Of a stretch of 64,000 nt of DNA, positions 1 to 7,849 are shown piece by piece. The DNA lies in assembly GCF_040675855.1 (NCBI RefSeq), contig NZ_JBEGIK010000001.1, positions 3,286,001-3,350,000 of the forward strand, read 5' to 3'. The stretch comes from Microbacterium sp. LWH3-1.2. Lineage in GTDB: Bacteria; Actinomycetota; Actinomycetes; Actinomycetales; Microbacteriaceae. Each line of letters starts with the position of its first letter. The first letter of the stretch is position 1. The notes beneath the pieces were generated by a model. The model was not told the origin of the DNA and did not search any database. It saw nothing but the letters and a program-made list of their open reading frames with translations. A program made the translations under genes and the position numbers.

Positions 1-291
1 GCCGGCACCACCGTCACCGTGAGCGTCTCGCGCGACGGCGACGACGCGATCCTCCGCGTGCAAGACGACGGTCCGGGGATCGACCCGTCGATCAAGGACG
101 AGCTCTTCGAGCGCTTCTCCCGCGCCGATCGTTCGCGTGCCCGTCAGACCGGCGGCACCGGCCTCGGCCTCTCGATCGCCCGGGCCATCGTCGACGCGCA
201 CGGCGGCAGCATCCGTGTCTCCAGCGAGTACGGCGACACGACCTTCGAGGTTCGCCTGCCGGCGCGGCCGATCGACCCCGTCACCCCCTGA
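1..291 (+). CDS. Sensor histidine kinase, C-terminal ATPase part (5' end outside window)
   Basis: The frame is open from base 1, so this is the last 96 codons of a larger protein. It shows the HATPase_c boxes in order: a G1 box DDGPGID, an F box ELFERFSRAD and a G2 box GGTGLGLSIA. These bind ATP and phosphorylate the conserved histidine of a two-component sensor kinase. The N box, dimerisation domain and sensor are upstream of the window, so the stimulus is unknown. A GTG at position 19 is only an internal codon. The gene converges on the minus-strand flavin cluster, with a long palindrome between them. Confidence 0.93.
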   Translation, partial: AGTTVTVSVSRDGDDAILRVQDDGPGIDPSIKDELFERFSRADRSRARQTGGTGLGLSIARAIVDAHGGSIRVSSEYGDTTFEVRLPARPIDPVTP

Positions 292-306
292 CCCCGGCCG
301 CTTCGA

Positions 307-379
307 CCGCGAGACTTCAACGGGGCACCGAGACTTCGCACACGAGGTGAAGTCTCGGTGCCCCGTTGCAGTCTCGCGG
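307..379. repeat. Long near-perfect palindrome (31-nt arms), first copy
   Basis: The arms 307-337 and 349-379 match at 30 of 31 positions around an 11-nt loop. Each arm contains the unit GAGACT twice. It starts 16 nt after the kinase stop, in the 133-bp gap between convergent genes, so it can act as a bidirectional transcription stop or mRNA 3' stabiliser. A related copy with the same outer arm (CCGCGAGACT) and inner unit (CCGAGACT) lies at 63411-63483, so this is a dispersed repeat family and not a one-off terminator. No T-tract follows. Confidence 0.85.
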
Positions 380-424
380 ATGGGGCGCGGGGGCGCGGGG
401 GCGAAGGGGGGCGGGGGGGGCGGG

Positions 425-1987
425 TCAGTAGCCGCTGAAGGCGTCGGTGGTGATCGAGCGGGCCTTCTCGAGCGCGGGCGCGAGCTCGGCGATCAGACCG
501 GCCGGGCCGGAGATGTACGCGTGGCGGGCGGCGATGTCGGGGACCACCTGCACAAGGCCTTCGGCGTCGAGACGCACGCCCTGCGCCCACGTCCAGTGGG
601 CGGGCAGGTCGGCGGGCCGGTCGCGCGTGAACACCACGACGCGGGCGCCGGATGCCTCGATCTCGTCGCGGTACGCCAACTCGGAGGAGTCCGACGCGAC
701 GTAGACCAGGACCACGTCACGGTCGAGGCCCTTCGCCCTCGCCTGTCCGAGCTGCGACACGAACGGCGTCACGCCGATGCCGGCGGCGACCATCAGGATC
801 GGCGCGGCGTCGCGCTTGGGGAGCAGGAAGTCTCCCCACACGCCGGTGATCGCGAGCTCGTCGCCGGGTTCGACCAGCGCGAGCGCCTTCTTGTACGAGC
901 TCAGTGCCTTGGGGGTCTTGCCCTCCTTGAAGGCGACCTTCACAAACGGCAGCTCGGCCGGCGCCGACGCGATGCTGAACTCGCGGCGGGTGCCGCGCGC
1001 GTCGGGATGGCGGTGCGGCACCTCGAGCTCGAGGTACTGGCCGGGCAGGAACGTGAGCCGGTCGTGGACGCGGAACGTGAGCTCCTGCACGGTCGGGGTC
1101 GGCTCGGACCGAGCGACGAGCGTGAGCCTCACCGCGGTGCGGAGCGCGAAGGCGAAGGCGACGAGATTGCCGACGAGGAGCGCGCGCTCCTGACCGAGGG
1201 TGATGTCGCCGATCGCGATCGGCCATCCCGCGAGCACGCCCACGACGCCGGCGACCACGAACTGCTGCCAGCGGCGGGGCGGGAGGGTCAGCGGCTCGGA
1301 GAGCATGAACGCGCCGAGGAAGAGGAACGGCGACGACCACAGCACGGGCCAGAGGAGGTCGAGCGCGTCGATCTCGAGGCCTGCCTCCTGGTACTGGACC
1401 GAGGTGCGGATGACCGCGACCGCCACGGCGACGACCAGGAAGACCGCGATCACCCTCACCTTCTCGGTGCGTACGAGCACCGCGAGCCCCAGCAGGATCA
1501 CCGGCGCGGCGAGGGCAGGCGTGCCCACCCACCACGCCGACGCCCCGAGGTCTGGCCAGGCGAGGCTCAGCAGAGTGAGGACGGTCGCACCGACCGCCGC
1601 GGGGTTGAAGATGTGGCGTCCGCGCCAGGCGAGCACGTACTTCGACAGGGAGGCGACAGCCGCCGCGATCGCGATGCCGAGGAGTCCCACCACCTCGTAC
1701 GTGGGCCGCAGCACGAACAGCAGGATGTGCGCGGTGATCAGCGACGATTCGAGGCGCCAGGGAAGGTTCAGCACACGTTGGGCGGCGGCATCCGCCCCCA
1801 CGCACACGGCCGAGAGCACGACGAGCGTCGCGATCAGCTGCAGCGGGTCAGGCCCGACGAGATCGAAGAACGACAGCAGCAGCGCCACGATGGCGAGCGC
1901 CGCGAGTGCGAGGTAGACGAGGCGGTACATCGACACACGGCCGAGCACCGCGAAGGCGCGGTTCCAGAGAGCAGCGAGGGTGGTCAT
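425..1987 (-). CDS. Membrane NqrB/RnfD-like domain fused to FAD/NAD(P) oxidoreductase
   Basis: A 520-residue fusion. Residues about 20-290 are strongly hydrophobic with several membrane segments and carry the RnfD/NqrB-like signature RGRHIFNPA near residue 125. Residues about 295-520 are a ferredoxin-NADP reductase module with the FAD motif REFS (335-338) and the nucleotide motif AGIGVTP (402-408), ending in an aromatic Tyr. It probably passes electrons from cytosolic NAD(P)H to a membrane or extracytosolic flavin. It is the last gene of FMN-lipoprotein/apbE/MOSC/this gene, starting 4 nt after the MOSC stop. The ATG at 1987 is preferred to an upstream in-frame start inside the MOSC gene. No SGA(S/T) flavinylation motif is obvious in the membrane half. 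Confidence 0.85.
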   Translation of the reverse strand: MTTLAALWNRAFAVLGRVSMYRLVYLALAALAIVALLLSFFDLVGPDPLQLIATLVVLSAVCVGADAAAQRVLNLPWRLESSLITAHILLFVLRPTYEVVGLLGIAIAAAVASLSKYVLAWRGRHIFNPAAVGATVLTLLSLAWPDLGASAWWVGTPALAAPVILLGLAVLVRTEKVRVIAVFLVVAVAVAVIRTSVQYQEAGLEIDALDLLWPVLWSSPFLFLGAFMLSEPLTLPPRRWQQFVVAGVVGVLAGWPIAIGDITLGQERALLVGNLVAFAFALRTAVRLTLVARSEPTPTVQELTFRVHDRLTFLPGQYLELEVPHRHPDARGTRREFSIASAPAELPFVKVAFKEGKTPKALSSYKKALALVEPGDELAITGVWGDFLLPKRDAAPILMVAAGIGVTPFVSQLGQARAKGLDRDVVLVYVASDSSELAYRDEIEASGARVVVFTRDRPADLPAHWTWAQGVRLDAEGLVQVVPDIAARHAYISGPAGLIAELAPALEKARSITTDAFSGY

Positions 1988-1991
1988 GAGG

Positions 1992-2546
1992 TCACACCGG
2001 CTGGAGAGGCTGGTGGGGGCCTTCCGCCAGGAGGACACGGATGCTGTCGCCGGGGCGCACGACGCCGCCCGCGAGCACGACCGACATGACCCCTGCCAGG
2101 CGCACCGTGGCGCCCGTTTCGTCGACGTGGACCACTTCTTTCATGAGCCCTTCAGAGAGTTCGTTGATCTGCGCGCACGGGTTCCGCAGCCCGGTGATCT
2201 CGATCACCGCGTCCTCACCGAGTTCCAGCCGTGTGCCGCGCGGGAGACCGAGCAGGTCGATGCCGGCCGTCGTGATGTTCTCGCCGAGAGCACCGGGCGT
2301 CACCTGGTGCCCGCGCTCGGCCATGTGGTCGAACAGCTCGGCGAGGATGAGGTGCACCTGCCGGAGGTTCGGGGCGGTCGGGTCCCGCTTGATGCGCGAG
2401 AGGTGCTGCACGGTGGCGCCGGCGTGCGCGTCTGCCTCGACGCCGATCCCGGCGATCAGGGTGATGCTCTCGCGCGCCGGCTTGCTGAAGCGATGCGCGT
2501 CGTCGCGGGACACGGCGACGACGTGTCCGGGGAGGGGCTCGGTCAC
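1992..2546 (-). CDS. MOSC domain protein
   Basis: A 184-residue single-domain MOSC (molybdenum cofactor sulfurase C-terminal) protein. It has the family motif GALGENIT in the middle and the conserved cysteine in RNPCAQI, which in this family handles sulfur or molybdopterin-bound metal. The GTG start overlaps the apbE stop by 4 nt (GTGA), so the two are translationally coupled. A MOSC gene inside a flavin electron-transfer operon suggests either a partner molybdoenzyme elsewhere or transport of electrons to an N-oxide or molybdenum-linked substrate. That link is inference; no molybdoenzyme is in the window. Confidence 0.85.
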   Translation of the reverse strand: MTEPLPGHVVAVSRDDAHRFSKPARESITLIAGIGVEADAHAGATVQHLSRIKRDPTAPNLRQVHLILAELFDHMAERGHQVTPGALGENITTAGIDLLGLPRGTRLELGEDAVIEITGLRNPCAQINELSEGLMKEVVHVDETGATVRLAGVMSVVLAGGVVRPGDSIRVLLAEGPHQPLQPV

Positions 2547-3442
2547 CGTCCTACGCTATCCGTTCGAACGAAGAGGTCGGCGCGGCAGCCGGGCGACCAC
2601 TCGACGCGGCCGTCGGTGGTCATGCGCACCCACTCCACAGCCCAGTCGTGGGCGACGCGCGGCCCGCCATCGAAGAACAGCGCCGTCGCGACCGCGTCGG
2701 CCGTCATCACGTCGGACGCCACGGCCCACGTCGCCGCGATCGTGCGCACGGGCTCCCCGGTGCGCGCGTCGAGCACGTGATGCAGCGCGGTGCCCGTCGC
2801 CGACGGCCACGCGCGCCGGTTGATCGCAGACGCGCAGAGCGCAGCATCCGTCACCTCCCAGACGCCGATCGCGCGGCGCGGATCGAACGGATGCTCCAGC
2901 CCGATGCGCTGCGGACGACCTCGCACGGCGAGGTCGCCGCCGGCATCGACGGTGAGGTCCCCGGACTCCGCGCGCGACAGGATCTCGAGCACGCGGTCGA
3001 CCAGGCGGCCCTTGCCGAGCGCGCCGACGTCGATCGTGGCCGGTTCGGTGAGCGCGAGGCGGCCGCCCCGCCAGGTGAGCCTCCCGCGCCAGTCGACGGG
3101 CGCGGCCACCGGGCCGGCGTCGTGGAGCGAGTAGTCCCCGTCGTAGCCGCGCGCGCCGAGCGAAGCACCGACGAGAGGGTTGACCGCACCGTCGGTCGCC
3201 TCCGACACCGCGGCGAGGGCGTCGAGCATGGGTGCGGCGTCCGAAGGCGCCGGAATCGACCCGCCCGCGCGGGCCAGCGCGCTCACGTCGGAGTCCGGCC
3301 GGAACCGCGACCACGTGTGGTCGAACGCGTCGACGAGCGCGGTCACCTCCTTGCGCACCGCTGCGGGAAGCGGGCGCTCGGTGACGATCTCCCACGTCGT
3401 GCCGATGGCGTCGAAGCGCCAGGACGCCGGCACGGAGCCCAC
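2543..3442 (-). CDS. apbE: ApbE, FAD:protein FMN transferase
   Basis: ApbE attaches FMN from FAD covalently to Ser/Thr of target proteins, using Mg2+. The 299-residue sequence has the family motifs in order: DVGALGKG, VDAGGDLAVRG, the HHVLDARTGEPV motif (H-x-x-D-x-x-T-G-x-P), and SDVMTADAVATAL, whose TAD Asp is the usual metal ligand. There is no signal peptide or lipobox, so the enzyme appears cytosolic or relies on partners. It starts with GTG 2 nt after the FMN-binding lipoprotein stop and overlaps the MOSC gene, which makes that lipoprotein the obvious substrate. Confidence 0.93.
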   Translation of the reverse strand: MGSVPASWRFDAIGTTWEIVTERPLPAAVRKEVTALVDAFDHTWSRFRPDSDVSALARAGGSIPAPSDAAPMLDALAAVSEATDGAVNPLVGASLGARGYDGDYSLHDAGPVAAPVDWRGRLTWRGGRLALTEPATIDVGALGKGRLVDRVLEILSRAESGDLTVDAGGDLAVRGRPQRIGLEHPFDPRRAIGVWEVTDAALCASAINRRAWPSATGTALHHVLDARTGEPVRTIAATWAVASDVMTADAVATALFFDGGPRVAHDWAVEWVRMTTDGRVEWSPGCRADLFVRTDSVGR

Positions 3443-3444
3443 GG

Positions 3445-3924
3445 CTAGCTCGCCGCTTCGGACTTGATCGTCTCGATGGCCTTGTTGAAGCCGCCGCTGG
3501 TGAGGGACGATCCGGCGACGCGGCTGACCTGGATGTCGTCGATGTCCTCCCCGACGACCACGTCGGCGATGCCGCCGATGAACTGGCTCTGGTACTGCTC
3601 GGACTCACGCTTCTGCGGGTCGCCCGTCGCCACGACGGCGGTGATGACGTCGTTCTCGAGCGTCACCGTGACGCTGATGGTCTCGACCGACTCGGGCGTC
3701 GCGTAGGAGCCCTCGGCCGTGTAAGTTCCGTCGGCATACGAGCCGGAGCCGGCGGAGCCCGTGCCGGTCGAGCCGGAGCCGGTCGACGATCCGGTGTCGC
3801 CCGTGGTCGGCTCCTCGGCCTCGGAGGCGCTCGCGGCACAGCCCGAGAGGAGAGCGATGCCGGCGACGGCGGTCAGGGCCGCTCCGGCGCGGACGGGGCG
3901 GGAAGCGAGTGCGGTGCGGATCAT
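3445..3924 (-). CDS. FMN-binding domain lipoprotein (likely ApbE substrate)
   Basis: A 159-residue exported lipoprotein with an N-terminal signal and lipobox LLSGC (Cys29), then a Ser/Thr/Gly-rich linker (about 35-62) and an FMN_bind domain. Near the C-terminus, AGSSLTS (137-143) aligns with the usual SGA(T/S)xTS flavinylation motif, predicting FMN on Ser140. It would act outside the membrane as the electron acceptor or relay for the NqrB-like reductase three genes downstream. It is the first gene of the coupled block and starts 76 bp after the P-type ATPase stop. Confidence 0.9.
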   Translation of the reverse strand: MIRTALASRPVRAGAALTAVAGIALLSGCAASASEAEEPTTGDTGSSTGSGSTGTGSAGSGSYADGTYTAEGSYATPESVETISVTVTLENDVITAVVATGDPQKRESEQYQSQFIGGIADVVVGEDIDDIQVSRVAGSSLTSGGFNKAIETIKSEAAS

Positions 3925-4000
3925 GATGGTCCTCCTGGCTCGTGTCGGGCTCGCGACGTCGACGCGGTGTCCGCGTCGGATCGGATCCTCTCAACCCCTC

Positions 4001-6760
4001 CTATGAGCCGCCTTTGAGCGAAGCAACGGCGTGTGATGAGCGCCGTCGGGCACGCAGCACTGCCTTCAACACCTCCACGGCCAGGAAGATCCCGATCGAC
4101 ACGACGATGGGGAGGATCCAGGATGCCGCGGACACCGGTCGCGACTCGAACAGGACGTTCATGAACGGCACGTAGGTGTAGATCAGCTGCAGCACCACGA
4201 GCGCGATCGCCGACCACCACACCACGCGATTGCCCCGCAGCACGTCGATCGTCAGGCTCGAGCGGGTCAGGAACCGGCAATTGAAGAGGAACGCGAGCTG
4301 CCCGAACGCGAGCATGAGCACCGCCTCGGTGCGCGCCACCTCGATGTCGGCCCCGGTCGCCACGACGCCATAGAAGACCCCCATCGCCGCGCCGCCGATC
4401 AGCAGCGACACGACGAGGATGAAACCGAGCTCGCCGCGGTTGATGATCGGCCCACCGGTCGCCCGCGGCGGACGACGCATGATGCCGCGCTCTGCCGGCT
4501 CGTACGCGAGGGCGAGCGAGAGCGTGACCGCGGTGACCATGTTCACCCACAGGACCTGCACGCTCGTGAGCGGCAGCGCGAGCCCGAACACGACCGCGAC
4601 CAGGATGACGAGCGATTGCGCGCCGTTCGTGGGCAGCAGGAAGACGATCGACTTGCGCAGGTTGTCGTAGATGCGGCGGCCCTCGGCGATGGCGCTGCGG
4701 ATCGTGGCGAAGTTGTCGTCGGCGAGCACGAACTCCGCCGCCTCCTTCGTCGCCTCGGTGCCCTTGATGCCCATCGCGATTCCGACGTCCGCGCGGGTGA
4801 GCGCCGGGGCGTCGTTGACGCCGTCGCCGGTCATCGCCACGACCTCGCCGTGCGACTGCAGCGCACGAACGATGCGGATCTTGTGCTCGGGGCTGGTGCG
4901 CGCGTAGACGTCGACGTCGCGCACCACCTCGCGCAGCTGCTCCTGGGTGAGCGCCTCGAGCTCGGCTCCGGTGAGCACCTCGGCGTCGGCGCCCGCGAGA
5001 CCCATCTCGTGCGCGATCGCAAGGGCGGTGCCGGCGTGGTCGCCGGTGATCATCTTCACGCGGATGCCGGCGGCGTGGCAGTCGGCGATCGCCTCGACGG
5101 CCTCGGGCCGGGGCGGATCGACGATCCCCCACAGGCCGATGAACTCGAGGTCCACCAGGTCGTCGAGCCCGAACTCCTCGGTCGTCGGCCGCACCGGCTT
5201 GCGCGCTGCTGCCAGGACACGCAGGCCCTGGCCGCTCAGCGCGGCGACGGCGTCGTCCCAGCGCGCGAGGTCGAGCGGTTCGGACCCGTCGGCGCCGCGC
5301 TGCGTCAGCGAACGCTCGAGCAGGCGGTCCGGCGCGCCCTTGACCAGGATCGCCCGTGATACCTCGCCGGCCTCGCCGCCCGAGCGGGCGCCCTCGTTGA
5401 GCGTCGCCATGAGCTTGTTGGCGGAGTCGAACGGGATGACCGCGACCCGGCGCCCACCCGCACTTCCGACTCCGCCCTTGATCGCGACCGCCTTGAGCGC
5501 TCCCTCGGTCGGCTCGCCGACGAGGCTCCACATGCCGTCGTCGCCCCGCACGATGTGCGCGTCGTTGCACAGGGTCGCGATCGCGAGGATGGCGGCCAGA
5601 TCGCCCCGGCCTGCGGCATCCGTTTCCTCGGCGCCTGCCGGCACGATCTCGCCCTCGGGTTCGTACCCGATGCCGGTGACCTCGTACTCCGCGAGCGGGG
5701 TGACGATGTGGCGCACCGTCATCTCGTTGCGGGTGAGCGTTCCCGTCTTGTCGGAGCAGACCGTGGTGACCGAGCCCAGCGCCTCGACCGCGGGGAGCTT
5801 GCGCGTGATCGCGTTGTGGCGCGCCATCTGCTGCACGCCGATCGCGAGCGTGATCGTCACGAGCGCGGGAAGGCCTTCGGGGATCGCCGCGACGGCGAAC
5901 CCGATCGCCGCAGAGATCAGCTCGTCGAACGGCATCCCGTGGAGGAACCGGCCGATCATGAGCATGACGGCCGCCATGCCGAGGATCACGACGGTGAGCA
6001 CCCGGCCGAAGCCGTCGAGCTGACGGGTGAGAGGCGTGGCCAGCGCATCGGCTTCGTCGGCGAGGCTCTGGATGCGGCCCAGCTCGGTCGTCGGCCCGGT
6101 CGCGGTGACCACACCGCGCCCTTGCCCGGCGCTCACGATCGTGCCGGAGAACGCCATCGAGCCCCGGTCGCCCACGCCCGCCTCGGCGGCGACCGCGTCG
6201 GTGGTCTTGGATGAGGGCACCGACTCTCCGGTGAGCGCGGCTTCGTCGATCCGCAGCTGATGCGCCTGCAGCAGTCGCAGGTCCGCCGGCACCTTGTCGC
6301 CGGGCATCAGCCTCACCACATCGCCGGGCACGAGATCTTCGGCTGCGACGGTGGCCCAGCCGCCGTCGCGCCGCGCGCTGGCGTCGGCCGACAGCATCCC
6401 GCGGATCCCCGCGAGCGCCTTCTCAGCGCGCCCCTCCTGGATGTAGCCGATGACGGCGTTGATGATCGCGACGACCATGATGACCCAGAAATCGAGCCAA
6501 TCGCCCATGAGCGCCTTGATGACGGCGGCGCCCAGCAGGATGTAGATCAGGGTGTCGTTGAAGTGAGCCAGGAAACGCAGCCAGCCCGGCTTGCGCGCCG
6601 GTTCGGGCAGCCGGTTGGGCCCCGCGATCTCGAGCCGTTGCGCGGCGCCAGAGGTGCTGAGGCCTCCGGCGTCCGCCTCGAGATGCGTGAGCACGTCGCC
6701 TGCGGGGATCGCCCACGGACGTGCGACGGTGAGGCGGGCTTCCGTCAGCGGCTGCGACAT
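4001..6760 (-). CDS. P-type cation-transporting ATPase (P2-like)
   Basis: At 919 residues it has the full P2 layout: a cation-ATPase N domain, TGES in the actuator domain, the phosphorylation loop CSDKTGTLT, TGDGVNDAPA in the P domain, and about ten membrane segments. The M4 motif is AAIPEGLPA, as in Ca2+ and H+/Na+ pumps. In M6, WVNMVTAVTL has Ala where calcium pumps have a liganding Asp, so the transported ion cannot be assigned from sequence. It follows prs after 54 bp and precedes the FMN lipoprotein after 76 bp on the same strand. Confidence 0.92.
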   Translation of the reverse strand: MSQPLTEARLTVARPWAIPAGDVLTHLEADAGGLSTSGAAQRLEIAGPNRLPEPARKPGWLRFLAHFNDTLIYILLGAAVIKALMGDWLDFWVIMVVAIINAVIGYIQEGRAEKALAGIRGMLSADASARRDGGWATVAAEDLVPGDVVRLMPGDKVPADLRLLQAHQLRIDEAALTGESVPSSKTTDAVAAEAGVGDRGSMAFSGTIVSAGQGRGVVTATGPTTELGRIQSLADEADALATPLTRQLDGFGRVLTVVILGMAAVMLMIGRFLHGMPFDELISAAIGFAVAAIPEGLPALVTITLAIGVQQMARHNAITRKLPAVEALGSVTTVCSDKTGTLTRNEMTVRHIVTPLAEYEVTGIGYEPEGEIVPAGAEETDAAGRGDLAAILAIATLCNDAHIVRGDDGMWSLVGEPTEGALKAVAIKGGVGSAGGRRVAVIPFDSANKLMATLNEGARSGGEAGEVSRAILVKGAPDRLLERSLTQRGADGSEPLDLARWDDAVAALSGQGLRVLAAARKPVRPTTEEFGLDDLVDLEFIGLWGIVDPPRPEAVEAIADCHAAGIRVKMITGDHAGTALAIAHEMGLAGADAEVLTGAELEALTQEQLREVVRDVDVYARTSPEHKIRIVRALQSHGEVVAMTGDGVNDAPALTRADVGIAMGIKGTEATKEAAEFVLADDNFATIRSAIAEGRRIYDNLRKSIVFLLPTNGAQSLVILVAVVFGLALPLTSVQVLWVNMVTAVTLSLALAYEPAERGIMRRPPRATGGPIINRGELGFILVVSLLIGGAAMGVFYGVVATGADIEVARTEAVLMLAFGQLAFLFNCRFLTRSSLTIDVLRGNRVVWWSAIALVVLQLIYTYVPFMNVLFESRPVSAASWILPIVVSIGIFLAVEVLKAVLRARRRSSHAVASLKGGS

Positions 6761-6814
6761 CCTTGCTTGGTCCTTCCGTCGCCGCCGGGTCCGCGTCTCG
6801 ACCCGCTGCCGGCG

Positions 6815-7849
6815 TCAGGCGGCCCCGTCGAACATGCTGGTGACTGAGCCGTCCTCGAACACTTCGTGGATCGCACGTGCGAGCAGGGGTGCGATAGGCA
6901 GAATCGTAAGCGTCGAGAAGCGCTTCTCGGCGGGGATCGGCACCGTGTCGGTCACGACGACCTCGTCGACGGCCGGGCTCTGCAGGCGCTGGGCCGCGGG
7001 ATCGCTGAAGATCGCGTGGGTCGCCGCGACGATGACCTTGACCGCGCCGTTCGCCTTCAGCGCCTCGGCGGCCTTGACGATTGTGCCGCCGGTGTCGATC
7101 ATGTCGTCGACGAGGAGGCATACGCGCCCGTCGACCGTGCCGACGATCTCGTTGACGGTGACCTGGTTCGCGACGTTCGGGTCGCGGCGCTTGTGGATGA
7201 TCGCGAGCGGTGCGCCCAGGCTGTCGGACCACTGGTCGGCGACGCGTACGCGTCCGGTGTCGGGCGACACCACGGTCAGACGTTCACGGTCCTCCTCGCT
7301 GAGCGTGTTCTCGAAGTACTCGAGCAGCACCGGCTTGGCGAACAGGTGGTCGACGGGGCCGTCGAAGAACCCCTGGATCTGCGCCGCGTGCAGGTCGACG
7401 CTCATGACGCGGTCCGCGCCCGCCGTCTTGAAGAGGTCCGCGACGAGGCGGGCGCTGATCGGCTCACGGCCGCGACCCTTCTTGTCCTGCCGGGAGTACG
7501 GGAAGTACGGCGCGACGACCGTGATGCGCTTGGCCGACGCGCGCTTGGCGGCGTCGAGCATGATGAGAGTCTCCATCATCCACTCGTTGACGGGCGGCCC
7601 GAAGCTCTGGATGAGGAACAGGTCGCAACCGCGGATCGAGACCTCGAAGCGGGTCAGGATCTCGCCCGACGCGAACGTGCGGTACTCGGTCGGCACCAGT
7701 TCCGTGCTCAGCTGGGCGGCGACCTCGGCCGCGAGCTCGGGGTGCGAGCTTCCTCGTGCGACCACGAGGCGCTTCTTCGTCTTCGCGACGAGTCCCGGGG
7801 CGATGTCGTTCGCCCGGTCGAGCTCAACGGTCTTCTTCTTGCGCGCCAT
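6815..7849 (-). CDS. prs: Ribose-phosphate pyrophosphokinase (PRPP synthetase)
   Basis: It makes PRPP from ribose 5-phosphate and ATP for nucleotide, His and Trp synthesis. The 344-residue protein has the class I signatures FPYSRQDKKGRGREP, the VDLHAAQIQGFF segment and the PRPP-binding loop LVDDMIDTGGT. The start MARKKKTVEL at 7849 is chosen because homology begins there; a longer frame only runs into glmU. The start overlaps the 3' end of glmU by 26 bp, and glmU-prs is a widely conserved pair. Confidence 0.95.
   Translation of the reverse strand: MARKKKTVELDRANDIAPGLVAKTKKRLVVARGSSHPELAAEVAAQLSTELVPTEYRTFASGEILTRFEVSIRGCDLFLIQSFGPPVNEWMMETLIMLDAAKRASAKRITVVAPYFPYSRQDKKGRGREPISARLVADLFKTAGADRVMSVDLHAAQIQGFFDGPVDHLFAKPVLLEYFENTLSEEDRERLTVVSPDTGRVRVADQWSDSLGAPLAIIHKRRDPNVANQVTVNEIVGTVDGRVCLLVDDMIDTGGTIVKAAEALKANGAVKVIVAATHAIFSDPAAQRLQSPAVDEVVVTDTVPIPAEKRFSTLTILPIAPLLARAIHEVFEDGSVTSMFDGAA

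Noticed and set aside
137..2089. Long plus-strand open frame (650 codons)
   Set aside because: It is antisense to the flavin reductase and has very low-complexity, Arg/Gly-rich translation; long shadow frames are normal at this GC.
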